In this document: in pieces, positions 40,229 to 49,100 of the stretch
Layout of the letters: every line of letters starts with the position of its first letter
Numbering within the stretch: the stretch's first letter is position 1
Origin: Armatimonadetes bacterium UBA5352
Lineage (GTDB): Bacteria > Armatimonadota > Zipacnadia > Zipacnadales > UBA5352
Reading direction: 5' to 3'
Length of the DNA stretch: 64,000 nucleotides
Assembly: GCA_002411015.1 (NCBI GenBank)
Contig: DHPY01000116.1
Coordinates: forward strand, 29,157-93,156
The notes under the pieces: generated by a model
What the model was told of the DNA's origin: nothing
What the model saw: the letters and a program-made list of their open reading frames with translations, nothing else
The model's database searches: none
Position numbers and translations under genes: made by a program

Positions 40229-43030
40229 ATGGACTATAAGGACACACTGAACCTGCTCAAGACCGGCTTTCCGATGCGCGGGAACCTCCCAGAGCGCGAG
40301 CCGGACATCCTCGCGAAGTGGCAGGAGATGGACATCTATCAGCGCGTCCGCGAACTGCGCGACGGAGCGCCCACCTACCTCCTCCACGATGGCCCGCCCT
40401 ACGCGAATGGCGACATCCACCTCGGGCAGGCGCTGAACAAGATCCTCAAAGACATCACCATCAAGTACAAGACCATGCGCGGCTTCGATTGCCCCTACGT
40501 ACCGGGCTGGGATACCCAGGGCCTGCCCACCGAGCAGAGCGTGCAGAAGAACAAGGGCATCCTGCGCCATCAGGTCTCCGTGCTTGAGTGGCGCCGGCTC
40601 TGCCGCGACCTCGCGCTCGGCTACGTCGACACTCAGCGCGAGCAGTTCAAGCGTATCGGCGTGCGCGGTGACTGGGAGAACCCCTACCTCACGCTCTCGC
40701 CGTCGTACCAGGCGAAACAGATCGAGGCTTTCGGCAAGATCGCGATGCAGGGCCTCGTCTACCGCGCTCTGCGGCCGGTCTACTGGTGCTACCACTGCGA
40801 GACCGCGCTCGCGGAAGATGAGATCGAGTACGAGACACGCGTGTCGCCGGCTATCTACGTCGCCTTCGAGATGGCAGATCCGGGGACTCTGCCGATGGAC
40901 GACCCGCCGAAAGGCTCTGTCAGCTTCCTGATCTGGACCACCACTCCGTGGACGATCCCGGGGAACACTGCCATCGCGCTTGCGGCTGAGGCCGGCTATG
41001 CGCTCGTGCGCGCTCAGGACCGCCACTTCATCCTTGCGGAGGAGCTTGTCGAGCGCTCCATGGCCGACTGCGGCATCGAGAGCTACGAGATCGTCGGGCG
41101 CTTCAAAGGCGGCGAGCTGGAGGGACTCGTGGCGACGCACCCGATGTATGATCGGCAGTCCCCCATAGTTCTCGCGGACTACGTGACAGTCGAGGACGGC
41201 ACGGGCGCAGTCCATACCGCCCCCGGGCACGGTCTGGAGGACTACGAGACCTCCCTGCGCTATAGCCTGCCGGTGATCAGCCCGCTCGATGACCTCGGCC
41301 GCTACACCGATGAGGCGGGCGAGGCGCTGGCCGGACTCGTCGCAGACCAGTCGAACGAGCAGGTCAAGGATCTCCTGCGCGATCTTGGCGCGTTGATTGG
41401 CGAAGGGAAGATCGAGCACGAGTACCCACACTGCTGGCGCTGTCACCTGCCGGTGATCTACCGCGCGACCAAGCAGTGGTTCATGGACATCGGGCAACTG
41501 CGGGAGCAGGCACTCGCGGAGATCAAGAAGGTGCACTGGAACCCGCGTTGGGGCGAGTCACGGATCGGCGGCATGATCGAATCGCGCCCCGACTGGTGCA
41601 TCTCACGCCAGCGTGTCTGGGGCGTCCCGATCCCCGTCTTCTACTGCGAGAAATGCGGTGAGCGGCTCATCACTGATGAGACTATCTCCTACCTGAGCGA
41701 GCTTGTCGCCGAGCACAGTGCGGACGTGTGGTGGGAGCGGGACGCGGCTGAACTGCTGCCTCCAGGCACCACCTGCGCCGCCGAGGGCTGCGACGGCACC
41801 ACCTTCTCGAAGGAACCGGATATCATGTCCGTCTGGGTCGACTCTGGCTGCTCGCACTACTGCGTGCTCCGAGCGCACCCCGAGCTCTCCTTCCCCGCGG
41901 ACCTCTACCTTGAGGGCGACGACCAGTATCAGTGCTGGTTCCAGACCTCGCTTTGGGTCGCGATGGCCCTGGGGCATCCGGCGCCGTACCGAACCGTCGT
42001 CGGCCACGGCTTCTTCGTGGATGAGACCGGTTCCAAGCTCTCGAAGAGCAAGGGCAACATCATCAGCCCGGCCGAGATCTACGACCAGTATGGCGCCGAT
42101 GTCCTGCGGATGTGGTTCACCTACGCAGACTTCCGGCAGAAGATGGCGCTCTCGGAGGACATCTTCAGCCAGGTCGCGGACGCCTACCGCCGCGTGCGCA
42201 ACACCGCACGCTTCATGCTGCAGAACCTGCAGGACTTCGACCCGGCCGCTGATGCGCTGCCCACCGGAGATGTGATGGAGATCGACCGCTGGGCGCTGGA
42301 CAGGCTGCAACGCCGGATCATGTCGATTACCGAAGCCTATGACGCATGGGACCTGCACATCGTCTATCGCGAGATCCACGCGCTGTGCGACACCGACCTC
42401 AGCGCATTCTACCTGAACGTGCTGAAGGACCGGCTCTACACTGAGGTCCCGGACTCACGCGTGCGGCGCTCGGCGCAGACCGCACTGTGGCACATCCTGG
42501 TGGCGCTGGCGAAGATGATCGCCCCGATCCTCACCTTCACTGCCGATGAGCTGTGGGGCTTCATGCGCAAGGAGGTTGACGCAAGCCTGCCAGAGAGCGT
42601 GCAGCTTGCGGACTGGCCGGAGGTTGACGAGGATCTGCTGAGTGACGATCTTGCGGAGAAGTGGCGCGATGTGCTGGCCCTGCGGCGCGTGGCGATGGCA
42701 GCGCTCGAGGAGGCCAAGGACGGGGGTGAGGTGCAGAACCCGCTTGAGGCCCGCCTCGACCTGTACCTGACGGACGCAGCACGGGCAACGCTCGAGAGTG
42801 TTGACGACGACCTCGCGTCGCTCTTCATCGTCTCAGAGGTCAAACTGCATCATATTGAGGAGCAGGACGAGCTTGCGGATCCCTCGGGCATCCGGGCGAA
42901 GGCATCGCTTGCCGCCGGTGACAAATGCACGCGCTGCTGGATGCGCATGGAGACGACGGGTCTGCATAGCGATCACCCCGGTCTGTGCGGACGCTGCGCA
43001 GAGCGTGTGAACAGGATCATTTCCGGGTAA
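40229..43030 (+). CDS. ileS: Isoleucyl-tRNA synthetase with altered HIGH motif
   Basis: 933 residues from the ATG with AGAGGA nine bases upstream; a TTG one codon earlier is possible. The enzyme charges tRNA-Ile. Landmarks: HDGPPYANGDIHLGQALNKI at about 50-70, CP1 editing region with WTTTPWTIPGNTAIAL (about 240), EDGTGAVHTAPGHGLEDYE and LSKSKGNIISP (KMSKS loop, about 607). The C-terminal zinc finger has CTRCW and CGRCAERV. Two conserved His positions are Gln: the last residue of HIGH is Q (HLGQ), and the motif normally written as GWD-C/T-HGLP reads GWDTQGLP. The rest is normal, so the gene is probably functional, with a possibly changed active site or antibiotic response. Confidence 0.96.
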   Translation: MDYKDTLNLLKTGFPMRGNLPEREPDILAKWQEMDIYQRVRELRDGAPTYLLHDGPPYANGDIHLGQALNKILKDITIKYKTMRGFDCPYVPGWDTQGLPTEQSVQKNKGILRHQVSVLEWRRLCRDLALGYVDTQREQFKRIGVRGDWENPYLTLSPSYQAKQIEAFGKIAMQGLVYRALRPVYWCYHCETALAEDEIEYETRVSPAIYVAFEMADPGTLPMDDPPKGSVSFLIWTTTPWTIPGNTAIALAAEAGYALVRAQDRHFILAEELVERSMADCGIESYEIVGRFKGGELEGLVATHPMYDRQSPIVLADYVTVEDGTGAVHTAPGHGLEDYETSLRYSLPVISPLDDLGRYTDEAGEALAGLVADQSNEQVKDLLRDLGALIGEGKIEHEYPHCWRCHLPVIYRATKQWFMDIGQLREQALAEIKKVHWNPRWGESRIGGMIESRPDWCISRQRVWGVPIPVFYCEKCGERLITDETISYLSELVAEHSADVWWERDAAELLPPGTTCAAEGCDGTTFSKEPDIMSVWVDSGCSHYCVLRAHPELSFPADLYLEGDDQYQCWFQTSLWVAMALGHPAPYRTVVGHGFFVDETGSKLSKSKGNIISPAEIYDQYGADVLRMWFTYADFRQKMALSEDIFSQVADAYRRVRNTARFMLQNLQDFDPAADALPTGDVMEIDRWALDRLQRRIMSITEAYDAWDLHIVYREIHALCDTDLSAFYLNVLKDRLYTEVPDSRVRRSAQTALWHILVALAKMIAPILTFTADELWGFMRKEVDASLPESVQLADWPEVDEDLLSDDLAEKWRDVLALRRVAMAALEEAKDGGEVQNPLEARLDLYLTDAARATLESVDDDLASLFIVSEVKLHHIEEQDELADPSGIRAKASLAAGDKCTRCWMRMETTGLHSDHPGLCGRCAERVNRIISG

Positions 43031-43067
43031 AACAGTTTCCTGTAGACCGCATAGCTGAGTACTGCCG

Positions 43068-43088
43068 CCGCGCGGATCTCCCGCGCGG
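43068..43088 (+). terminator. Hairpin after ileS
   Basis: CCGCGCGG (43068-43075) pairs with CCGCGCGG (43081-43088) around ATCTC, 38 bases after the ileS stop. No T-tract follows. The remaining 140 bases up to the next gene hold nothing I can name. Confidence 0.5.
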
Positions 43089-43230
43089 TGTCGCGCGAGA
43101 GCAAACTGGGACAAGACGGCCGTAACGAGCAAGGGCTGTGGACTGGCGTATGCGAGCCGATGCAGGCATAGCATAGGGAAGGCCGGGGACCACAAGCCGG
43201 TCTGATCACGGGTATCGGAGGTTACGGACC

Positions 43231-43611
43231 TTGGCGCGCGAGCGGACGCTTGATGTAGACAAGTACAAGGAGATCCTGGTCGAGGAGCGAGATCGTCTCC
43301 AGGCGGAACTGAAGCGGATTGATGATCGGGCCGCCGGTCGTGATCGCCTGCACTCGGAGCAGGCAGGTCAGGACTTCGATGAGCCAGGCGGGGACGCCGC
43401 AACGGAGACCGTGGAGAGGGCACAGTCGATGGCCGTCAGCGCTTCCCTGAGGGAGCAGCTTGATGAGGTCCAGGCGGCGCTCGAGAAGGTGGAGGAGGGG
43501 ACGTACGGCATTTGCGACAGTTGCGGCAAGCCGATCAGCAAGAAGCGCCTGAGCGTACTCCCGTGGGCGACATTGTGCAAGGAATGTCGCTCGGGTCTGT
43601 CGGGGATGTGA
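43231..43611 (+). CDS. DksA/TraR-type C4 zinc-finger protein (YteA-like)
   Basis: 126 residues from TTG with GGAGGT eight bases upstream. An N-terminal coiled coil (KYKEILVEERDRLQAELKRI) is followed by DATETVERAQSMAVS-type helix and a C4 zinc finger: C-x-x-C in GICDSCGKPI and C-x-x-C in LCKECRSGL. DksA relatives bind in the RNA polymerase secondary channel and modulate initiation during stress. This form lacks the DksA coiled-coil-tip Asp pair that I could verify, so regulatory activity is inferred from the family. The stop overlaps the lspA start as GTGA. Confidence 0.88.
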   Translation: MARERTLDVDKYKEILVEERDRLQAELKRIDDRAAGRDRLHSEQAGQDFDEPGGDAATETVERAQSMAVSASLREQLDEVQAALEKVEEGTYGICDSCGKPISKKRLSVLPWATLCKECRSGLSGM

Positions 43612-44147
43612 ACGCACTCGACCGGGAAGCGCAGGACGGGCCGCGGGAGCTTCCCCCGACCTGCAGCTCGCTGCGCAGACGCACCGCTGCGGCGGTCTAC
43701 CTGATCGCTGCTATCATCGTGCTGGCCGACCAGGCTGCGAAGCTGGCGGTTGTGCGCTGGCTACAGCCGCTTGAGACCGTCCGCCTCACTTCGTGGTTGA
43801 GCCTGACCTGGGCTACGAATACCGGCGGCGCTTTCGGTGTGCTCGCGACGAACACCGTGCAGCTTATCGTGGTTGCAGTTGTGGTTGTGACCGGCCTGGT
43901 GCTCGTCGCGCCGCGCCTCGGGACCAGCCGGCTGCTCATGTTCGCGATGGCTGCGGTCATGGGTGGGGCGATCGGGAACCTCATCGACCGTGTGCGCGTC
44001 GGCTACGTTATAGACTACCTGGACCTGCATTTCTGGCCGGTCTTCAATATCGCTGACATTGCGATCACTGTTGGCGCCGGCCTCCTGATCATCGCCACTA
44101 TCCTCGGCCAGCCCCAGTGCGCCTGCTGCAGAGAGGACAGCGACTGA
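43608..44147 (+). CDS. lspA: Lipoprotein signal peptidase (signal peptidase II)
   Basis: 179 residues from the GTG that overlaps the stop of the preceding gene (GTGA); an ATG eight codons upstream is an alternative. Four hydrophobic segments. Catalytic Asp pair: the first in GGAIGNLIDRVRVGYVIDYL and the second in FWPVFNIADIAITVG; the NTGGAFGVLA box is also present. It removes the signal peptide of diacylglyceryl-modified lipoproteins, the step after Lgt. Lgt is the next gene, four bases on, so the two act in the same pathway and transcript. ZnuA of this window is one probable substrate. Confidence 0.95.
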   Translation: MNALDREAQDGPRELPPTCSSLRRRTAAAVYLIAAIIVLADQAAKLAVVRWLQPLETVRLTSWLSLTWATNTGGAFGVLATNTVQLIVVAVVVVTGLVLVAPRLGTSRLLMFAMAAVMGGAIGNLIDRVRVGYVIDYLDLHFWPVFNIADIAITVGAGLLIIATILGQPQCACCREDSD

Positions 44148-44151
44148 CTTC

Positions 44152-45189
44152 ATGTGCCCAGTGCTCTTTTCAATCCCCGGGCCACCATCCTGGGCAGCCG
44201 TGCTCCTGTGCCTGATCTTCGGCGCCGCTGCGCTCGCGCTGGAGGCCCACGAACAGAGACGACTCGGGAACTGGCCCAACCGGCCACGGCTTGCGCTCAT
44301 GACCCTCGTCGGCATTGCGTTCGCCTTCGCTATCAGCTACGCGCTGCGACGCTGGGGGCCGGTTCCGGTGCGTTCCTGGGGCACGATGCTGATGGTCGGC
44401 TTCCTCGCAGGCCTCGCATGGGTGATCTGGGACACTCGCGATGATGACGATGTTGACGTTGACACGTTGATTGACGTCACGCTCGCCATCCTCGTCGGTG
44501 CAGTAGTAGGCTCGCGACTCCTGGCCGTTGCGCTCAACTGGAGCGACTTCGCCAGTCGGCCTGAGGACATCCTCAAGGTCTGGCAGGGCGGCCTGAGCTT
44601 CCACGGCGGACTGGTGGGCGGCTTTGGAGCGGCGGCGCTCTACCTCTGGCGACGCGGCATGAGCATTCCGCGCATGGCCGACCTGCTTACCCCGTCACTT
44701 GCGGTCGGGTATGCATTCACGCGCGTCGGCTGCTTCCTCAACGGGTGCTGCCACGGCTCACCCAGCGACCTCCCGTGGGCGATCGCTCTCCCCCACATCC
44801 CGGGTGATGGTCTGCAGGGCGTACCGCTGCACCCGGCCCAACTCTACGGCGCGCTCGGCAGCCTCATCATCTTCGGCCTGCTCCTGCTGATCCGCCGCCA
44901 CCTCAGGCGGCCCGGGCACCTGTTCCTCAGCTACCTCGTCCTCTACTCGATCTCGCGCTCCATCATGGAGGTCTTCCGGGCCGGCGCGTCGGCGGAGGCA
45001 TTCGGCCCAATCCCATCGCTCACGGTCGCGCAGTTCGCCAGCATCTGCATCGGCCTGGGCGCGGCGGCACTGATGTATGCGACGCGCCGCAGGACCGGGC
45101 CCGAGTGCACAGACCCAGAATCCGCGACAGAGGTGGCAACTGACGCATCAATGCACGATCCCGCCGGTGGCGGAGGAGGCTCGTCATGA
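44152..45189 (+). CDS. lgt: Prolipoprotein diacylglyceryl transferase (second paralogue, with lspA)
   Basis: 345 residues, seven or eight hydrophobic segments. Landmarks: VRSWGTMLMVGFLAGLAWV, GAVVGSRLLAVALNW, GGLSFHGGLVGGFGAA, and the signature VGCFLNGCCHGSPSDLPWAI then HPAQLYGALG. The C-terminal 45 residues form a Gly-rich tail not seen in the first copy. The N-terminus has an extra 50 residues before the standard region. Adjacent to lspA and overlapped by the HD-protein gene (ATGA), it is the likely housekeeping lgt. Two different lgt genes in 64 kb is unusual. Confidence 0.93.
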   Translation: MCPVLFSIPGPPSWAAVLLCLIFGAAALALEAHEQRRLGNWPNRPRLALMTLVGIAFAFAISYALRRWGPVPVRSWGTMLMVGFLAGLAWVIWDTRDDDDVDVDTLIDVTLAILVGAVVGSRLLAVALNWSDFASRPEDILKVWQGGLSFHGGLVGGFGAAALYLWRRGMSIPRMADLLTPSLAVGYAFTRVGCFLNGCCHGSPSDLPWAIALPHIPGDGLQGVPLHPAQLYGALGSLIIFGLLLLIRRHLRRPGHLFLSYLVLYSISRSIMEVFRAGASAEAFGPIPSLTVAQFASICIGLGAAALMYATRRRTGPECTDPESATEVATDASMHDPAGGGGGSS

Positions 45190-45854
45190 TTGTGACGTAT
45201 GAGGCCCTGCGCAACGATCCTGAAGTGCGTGAGATGATCGCCGCCGCGGATGCGCAGATGAAGGCGATCGGCTACACAGAACATGGGATGCGGCACGCAG
45301 GGATCATCGCGCAGAACGCGGGGATGATCCTCGAGCGGCTGGGGCGCTTCAGCGAGCGCGAGGTTGAGCTCGGGAAGATCGCGGGACTCCTGCACGATAT
45401 CGGCAACCTGGTCTCTCGCACCAATCACGCCAACACGAGTGCCCTCCTTGCCTACGATCTCCTGCGTGAGCGCGGCATGCCGATCCGCGAGGTGACCCAG
45501 GTCGTTGCCGCGATCGGCAGCCACGATGAGGAGGAGCATGTGGAGGCGACCTCAGAGATCGGAGCTGCCGTGGTGATCGGAGACAAGGCCGATGTGGCAC
45601 GCGAACGGGTCCGGAACCCGCTCGTTGCCGCGTGGGACATCCATGACCGGATCAACTACGCCGCCACCGAGACCCAGCTTGAGGTCACGCTGGAGCCATG
45701 CACAGTCAGCCTCGACCTCACGATCGACACCGAGATCGGTTCGGTCATGGAGTACTTCGAGATCTTCCTCTCGCGGATGGTCACCAGCCGCAAGGCCGCC
45801 CGACTGCTGGGCTGTGACTTCCATCTGATCATCAACGAGGTCACGCTGCTGTAG
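45186..45854 (+). CDS. HD-domain phosphohydrolase
   Basis: 222 residues, start ATG inside the ATGA overlap with lgt. Metal ligands of the HD superfamily: His in TEHGMRHAGIIAQNAG, His-Asp in GLLHDIGNLV, and later HDEEEH and IGDKADVARERV with Asp. Members hydrolyse phosphate esters, including (p)ppGpp and nucleotides; nothing identifies the substrate. The C-terminal part, with VTLEPCTVSLDLTIDTEIGS, is a beta-rich accessory region. Transcribed with lspA-lgt and followed by the lipid A operon promoter. Confidence 0.88.
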   Translation: MIVTYEALRNDPEVREMIAAADAQMKAIGYTEHGMRHAGIIAQNAGMILERLGRFSEREVELGKIAGLLHDIGNLVSRTNHANTSALLAYDLLRERGMPIREVTQVVAAIGSHDEEEHVEATSEIGAAVVIGDKADVARERVRNPLVAAWDIHDRINYAATETQLEVTLEPCTVSLDLTIDTEIGSVMEYFEIFLSRMVTSRKAARLLGCDFHLIINEVTLL

Positions 45855-45890
45855 CCCCTGCATCCGCAGCAGGTCCTGCTGAGAGCTGGT

Positions 45891-45920
45891 TTGACACCGC
45901 GTTCTGCGCTCTGCTATAAT
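45891..45920 (+). promoter_or_regulatory. Consensus sigma-70 promoter for the fabZ-lpx operon
   Basis: TTGACA (45891-45896), an 18-base spacer, and TATAAT (45915-45920) match the consensus in all 12 positions. Transcription would start near 45927, with a leader of about 100 bases containing a GC-rich stem near 45957-45993. AGGAGG lies at 46016-46021. Confidence 0.85.
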
Positions 45921-46029
45921 CGCCGAGGCGTTCGCAGATGGGCTCGAATGGCCGTCGCGGGCCTCGGGGCGGGCATCTCTCGCCCGCGGGGACGGGACGG
46001 TCCATGTGTTATTCAGGAGGCGCCTTTTG

Positions 46030-46485
46030 ATGCTCCAGACCAGGGAGATCATGGAGATACTCCCGCACCGCTACCCGTTCCTGCTCGTGGACAGGATCAT
46101 CGAGCTTGAGCCGGGGGTGCGGGCCGTAGGGATCAAGAATGTTACCGCAAACGAGCCGCAGTTCACAGGACACTGGCCAGGCAACCCGGTTTTCCCGGGA
46201 GTGCTGATCCTCGAAGCGATGGCGCAGGTCGGTGGAGTGCTCCTTCTAACCGGCATGGAGGCCGAGGGGAAGCTCGCCCTCTTCGGTGGAGTGGACCGCG
46301 CACGGTTCCGCCGCCAGGTCGTCCCGGGCGATCAGATACGCTTTGAGGTCGAGATGCTTCGCCGCAAATCCACCATCGGCAAGGTGAAGGGCGTCGCGCT
46401 GGTTGATGATCAGGTCGCGGCCGAAGCTGAGTTGATGTTCGCGCTCACCACAGCCCCCGATGCCGAAGCAGGCAAGCAAGGTTGA
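46030..46485 (+). CDS. fabZ: 3-hydroxyacyl-ACP dehydratase FabZ
   Basis: 151 residues. The ATG is preceded by AGGAGG at about eight to ten bases; the longer frame starts before that site. The hot-dog fold has the catalytic His in EPQFTGHWPGNPVFPG and Glu in GVLILEAMAQVGG, and the N-terminal LPHRYPFLLVDRI. It dehydrates 3-hydroxyacyl-ACP during fatty acid elongation and is often next to lpxA, because both use 3-hydroxyacyl-ACP. It is the first gene after a consensus promoter; the lpxA start lies 17 bases after the stop. Confidence 0.95.
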   Translation: MLQTREIMEILPHRYPFLLVDRIIELEPGVRAVGIKNVTANEPQFTGHWPGNPVFPGVLILEAMAQVGGVLLLTGMEAEGKLALFGGVDRARFRRQVVPGDQIRFEVEMLRRKSTIGKVKGVALVDDQVAAEAELMFALTTAPDAEAGKQG

Positions 46486-46502
46486 ACGCTGCGGAGGGAG
46501 CC

Positions 46503-47279
46503 ATGGCGATACACCCGACTGCACTCGTGGACCCGGGGGCGGAACTTGGCGAGGGCGTGGAGGTCGGTCCATTCAGCATCATCGAAAGCGGCGTAACGAT
46601 CGGCCCGGACTGCACGATCGGTCCGAACTGCGTCATCCGCAGCGGCGTCACCATGGGCAGCGGCAATCGGCTCGACGTGGGCGTGGTGCTCGGATCGCTG
46701 CCGCAGGACGCCAAGTTCAAGGGCGAGCCGAGCTTCGTGCGCATCGGCAACAACAACCTGATCCGGGAGTATGTGACGGTACATCGCGCGACCGGCGAGG
46801 GTGAAGCGACCACGGTCGGCGATGAGAACTTCCTGATGGCCTACACCCACCTCGGGCACAACGTGGAGGTAGGCTCAAAGTGCAGCCTGGCGAGCTACGC
46901 GGGCCTCAGCGGTCACTGCATCGTGCATGACCGGGCGATCATCGGTGGCCTGTCGGGCCTGCACCAGTACGTTACCATTGGGCGGATGTGCATGATCGGC
47001 GGGCACTCACGTGTCACGCGCGACATCCCTCCCTTCACGACGGCCCAGGACAACGAGATCCACGGGATCAACGTCATCGGGCTGCAGCGGAACGGTGTCA
47101 GCCGTGAGGACCAGGCGGCGGTTCGCGAAGCCTTCCGGATGATCTATCGCTCCGATCTCAACACGAGCGATGCGATAGCGGAGTTGCGCGCGCGCGGACC
47201 GATGCCGGAAGTCGTGCGGGAGTTCGTCGAGTTCATCGAGCAGGTCAACGCCGGCGGGCGGGGCAGGCAGCAGGCGTAG
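46503..47279 (+). CDS. lpxA: UDP-N-acetylglucosamine acyltransferase LpxA
   Basis: 258 residues. The ATG of MAIHPTALVDPGAELG follows GGAGGGAGCC; a start eight codons earlier overlaps fabZ. Left-handed beta-helix hexapeptides are plain (GVEVGPFSIIESGVTIGPDC), with the catalytic His in LMAYTHLGHNVEVGSKC, and the C-terminal helical domain from VSREDQAAVREAFRMIYRS. It makes the first acyl transfer of lipid A synthesis, onto UDP-GlcNAc from 3-hydroxyacyl-ACP. The next enzymes, LpxC and LpxD, are not in this window. Confidence 0.95.
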   Translation: MAIHPTALVDPGAELGEGVEVGPFSIIESGVTIGPDCTIGPNCVIRSGVTMGSGNRLDVGVVLGSLPQDAKFKGEPSFVRIGNNNLIREYVTVHRATGEGEATTVGDENFLMAYTHLGHNVEVGSKCSLASYAGLSGHCIVHDRAIIGGLSGLHQYVTIGRMCMIGGHSRVTRDIPPFTTAQDNEIHGINVIGLQRNGVSREDQAAVREAFRMIYRSDLNTSDAIAELRARGPMPEVVREFVEFIEQVNAGGRGRQQA

Positions 47280-47304
47280 GCGTCACGGCGGTTGCGGAGG
47301 GCAG

Positions 47305-48456
47305 ATGAGCACTGAGCCGCGGATCTTCATGATCGCGGGCGAGCCATCGGCCGATCGGCACGCGGCGATGCTTGGCGAAGCCCTCCTGAGGGAGCGCAGC
47401 CTTCGGCTGTGCGGCGTCGGTCAGGCTCTCATGCGCGGGGCGGGCTTTGACCTGCTCCTCGACAGCAGCGGGTGGAGCGGGATAGGGGTCGTCGACTCGC
47501 TGGAGCGCCTCCCCCACCTCATAGGGCGGATGAGGGCGCTGACCGCGCACCTCCTCGCCGAGCCACCTGACCTGCTCGTGCCCGTCGACTTCGGGGCCTT
47601 CAACGTGCGCCTGCTCAGGCGTATCCGCGCCCGTCTCGCCTGTCCGGTTCTCTACTACTTCCCTCCGCGTTCGTGGTCGCGCGAGGCTAACTACGAGAGC
47701 CTTGCGGAACTCGTGGACAGGGTCGCCACGCCCTTCTCCTGGTCTGAGGACAGGCTTCGCGCAGCCGGCATTCAGGGCACCTGGGTCGGGCATCCCGTCA
47801 TCGACCGGATCCTGCCCCTCGATGCGCAGGAACTGGCCCTGCTTCGGGCGAAGCTTGGCGCAGTTCCAGGGCGCATGCTCGTGGGCCTGCTCCCGGGAAG
47901 CAGAGCGATGGAGATTCGCTGCAGTGGTCGGGAGATGCTGGCCGCCGCGCGGATCATCGCCGATGAGCGAGATGACGTGGACTTCCTGCTCTCGGTCGCG
48001 CCATCGGTGCCGGAGGAGGCGCTGCGCGAGCAAGTGGCGCGGCACCGTCTCCAAGAGCGGGTCTCGCTGACACATGGGCTCTCGACGATCGTGCAAGCTT
48101 CGGATCTGGCGATCGTCACGTCCGGGACCGCGACGCTGGAGGCCGCGGCCGCGGGCTGCCCGATGCTCATCATCTACCGCGGGACGCGGTTGATGGTCCT
48201 GGAGAAGTGGCTTCGGCGCTTTGCGCAGCCGTTCATCGGGATGCCGAACATCTTGGCGAACCGCGAGGTCGTTCCGGAGCTGATACACCTGGAGGCGGAG
48301 GCGACGGCGCTGGCGGAGCGCGCCCTGGGTCTTCTCGCCGATCAGAAGAAGATGCGGGGCATGCGCGAAGACCTGCTCGAGCTGCGCGGCAGGCTTGGAG
48401 CGCCGGGTGTCTCTGACCGCGTGGCGCGACTGTGTCTTGACGCACTATCCACATAG
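47305..48456 (+). CDS. lpxB: Lipid-A-disaccharide synthase LpxB
   Basis: 383 residues. GT19 landmarks: FMIAGEPSADRHAAMLGEAL (the usual motif is GEASGD; here P and A differ), YYFPPRSWSREANYESL, VGLLPGSRAMEI, VTSGTATLEAAAAGCPMLI and FIGMPNILANREVVPELIHL. It condenses UDP-2,3-diacylglucosamine with lipid X at the inner membrane. It starts 25 bases after lpxA and is followed by the methyltransferase-like gene. Confidence 0.94.
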   Translation: MSTEPRIFMIAGEPSADRHAAMLGEALLRERSLRLCGVGQALMRGAGFDLLLDSSGWSGIGVVDSLERLPHLIGRMRALTAHLLAEPPDLLVPVDFGAFNVRLLRRIRARLACPVLYYFPPRSWSREANYESLAELVDRVATPFSWSEDRLRAAGIQGTWVGHPVIDRILPLDAQELALLRAKLGAVPGRMLVGLLPGSRAMEIRCSGREMLAAARIIADERDDVDFLLSVAPSVPEEALREQVARHRLQERVSLTHGLSTIVQASDLAIVTSGTATLEAAAAGCPMLIIYRGTRLMVLEKWLRRFAQPFIGMPNILANREVVPELIHLEAEATALAERALGLLADQKKMRGMREDLLELRGRLGAPGVSDRVARLCLDALST

Positions 48457-48496
48457 ACTGCTGACTATGACCAACTACCTTGGGACGGAAAGACAG

Positions 48497-49096
48497 ATGA
48501 ATGCGGTAGCGCGGCGTTCGTTCGAGGCCGCGGATGCCGCCATCGGAAGCGACCGCCATGTTGCTCAATGGCGGGCCTTCTTCGTGCGCAGGCGCACCTT
48601 TATCGGCCTCGTAGCGGCATTCGTACTGGTCCTGTTCGCTGAGCCCGTCCCGGAGCTTCTGTGTGCCGGGGCGGGGCTGATGGCCTCAGCGCACCTGCTG
48701 CGTCTGGTCTGCGCTGGCTTCCTGAGCAAGGACACGCACCTCGCCACGGCCGGGCCGTTCGCGTACTGCCGGAACCCGCTCTACGTGGGGAATTTCCTTG
48801 TTGTGATCGCGTTCGCACTGATGTCGGGCAGGCTCATTGCGCTGCCGATCATGCTCCTCTTCTGGGTGCTCACCCACGCGCCCACCGTTGCGTGTGAAGA
48901 GGAGTTGCTGCACGAGAAGTTCGGTGAGGAATTCGAGGAGTACCGGCGCCAGGTCCCGCGGTGGTTCGGCTGCCGAAAGTGCGCCACCGGCGAAGGTGAG
49001 TTCAGGTGGTCACGCGTGCTGGAGAACGGCGAACACCTGAACATCCTCTCGGCCTGGATGGTCGCAGCGATGTTCTACATAGAGATGGTGAAGTGA
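48497..49096 (+). CDS. Isoprenylcysteine carboxyl methyltransferase (ICMT)-like membrane protein
   Basis: 199 residues from the ATG with GGAAAG five bases upstream; ATG 48467 in the same frame has no site. Three to five hydrophobic helices (TFIGLVAAFVLVLFAEP, LLCAGAGLMASAHLLRLVCA, ALPIMLLFWVLTHAP). The motif TAGPFAYCRNPLYVGNFLVV and EEELLHEKFGEEFEEYRRQV is that of ICMT/phospholipid methyltransferase proteins (RHPxYxG, then E...FG..Y). These use S-adenosylmethionine in the membrane. It sits between lpxB and msbA, so a lipid or polar-lipid substrate of the envelope is possible. No catalysed reaction can be named. Confidence 0.82.
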   Translation: MNAVARRSFEAADAAIGSDRHVAQWRAFFVRRRTFIGLVAAFVLVLFAEPVPELLCAGAGLMASAHLLRLVCAGFLSKDTHLATAGPFAYCRNPLYVGNFLVVIAFALMSGRLIALPIMLLFWVLTHAPTVACEEELLHEKFGEEFEEYRRQVPRWFGCRKCATGEGEFRWSRVLENGEHLNILSAWMVAAMFYIEMVK

Positions 49097-49100
49097 CGGG

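Noticed and set aside
43031..43230. tRNA or small RNA gene between ileS and the DksA-like gene
   Set aside because: No cloverleaf, TTCGA arm or acceptor pairing was seen; only a short GC hairpin.
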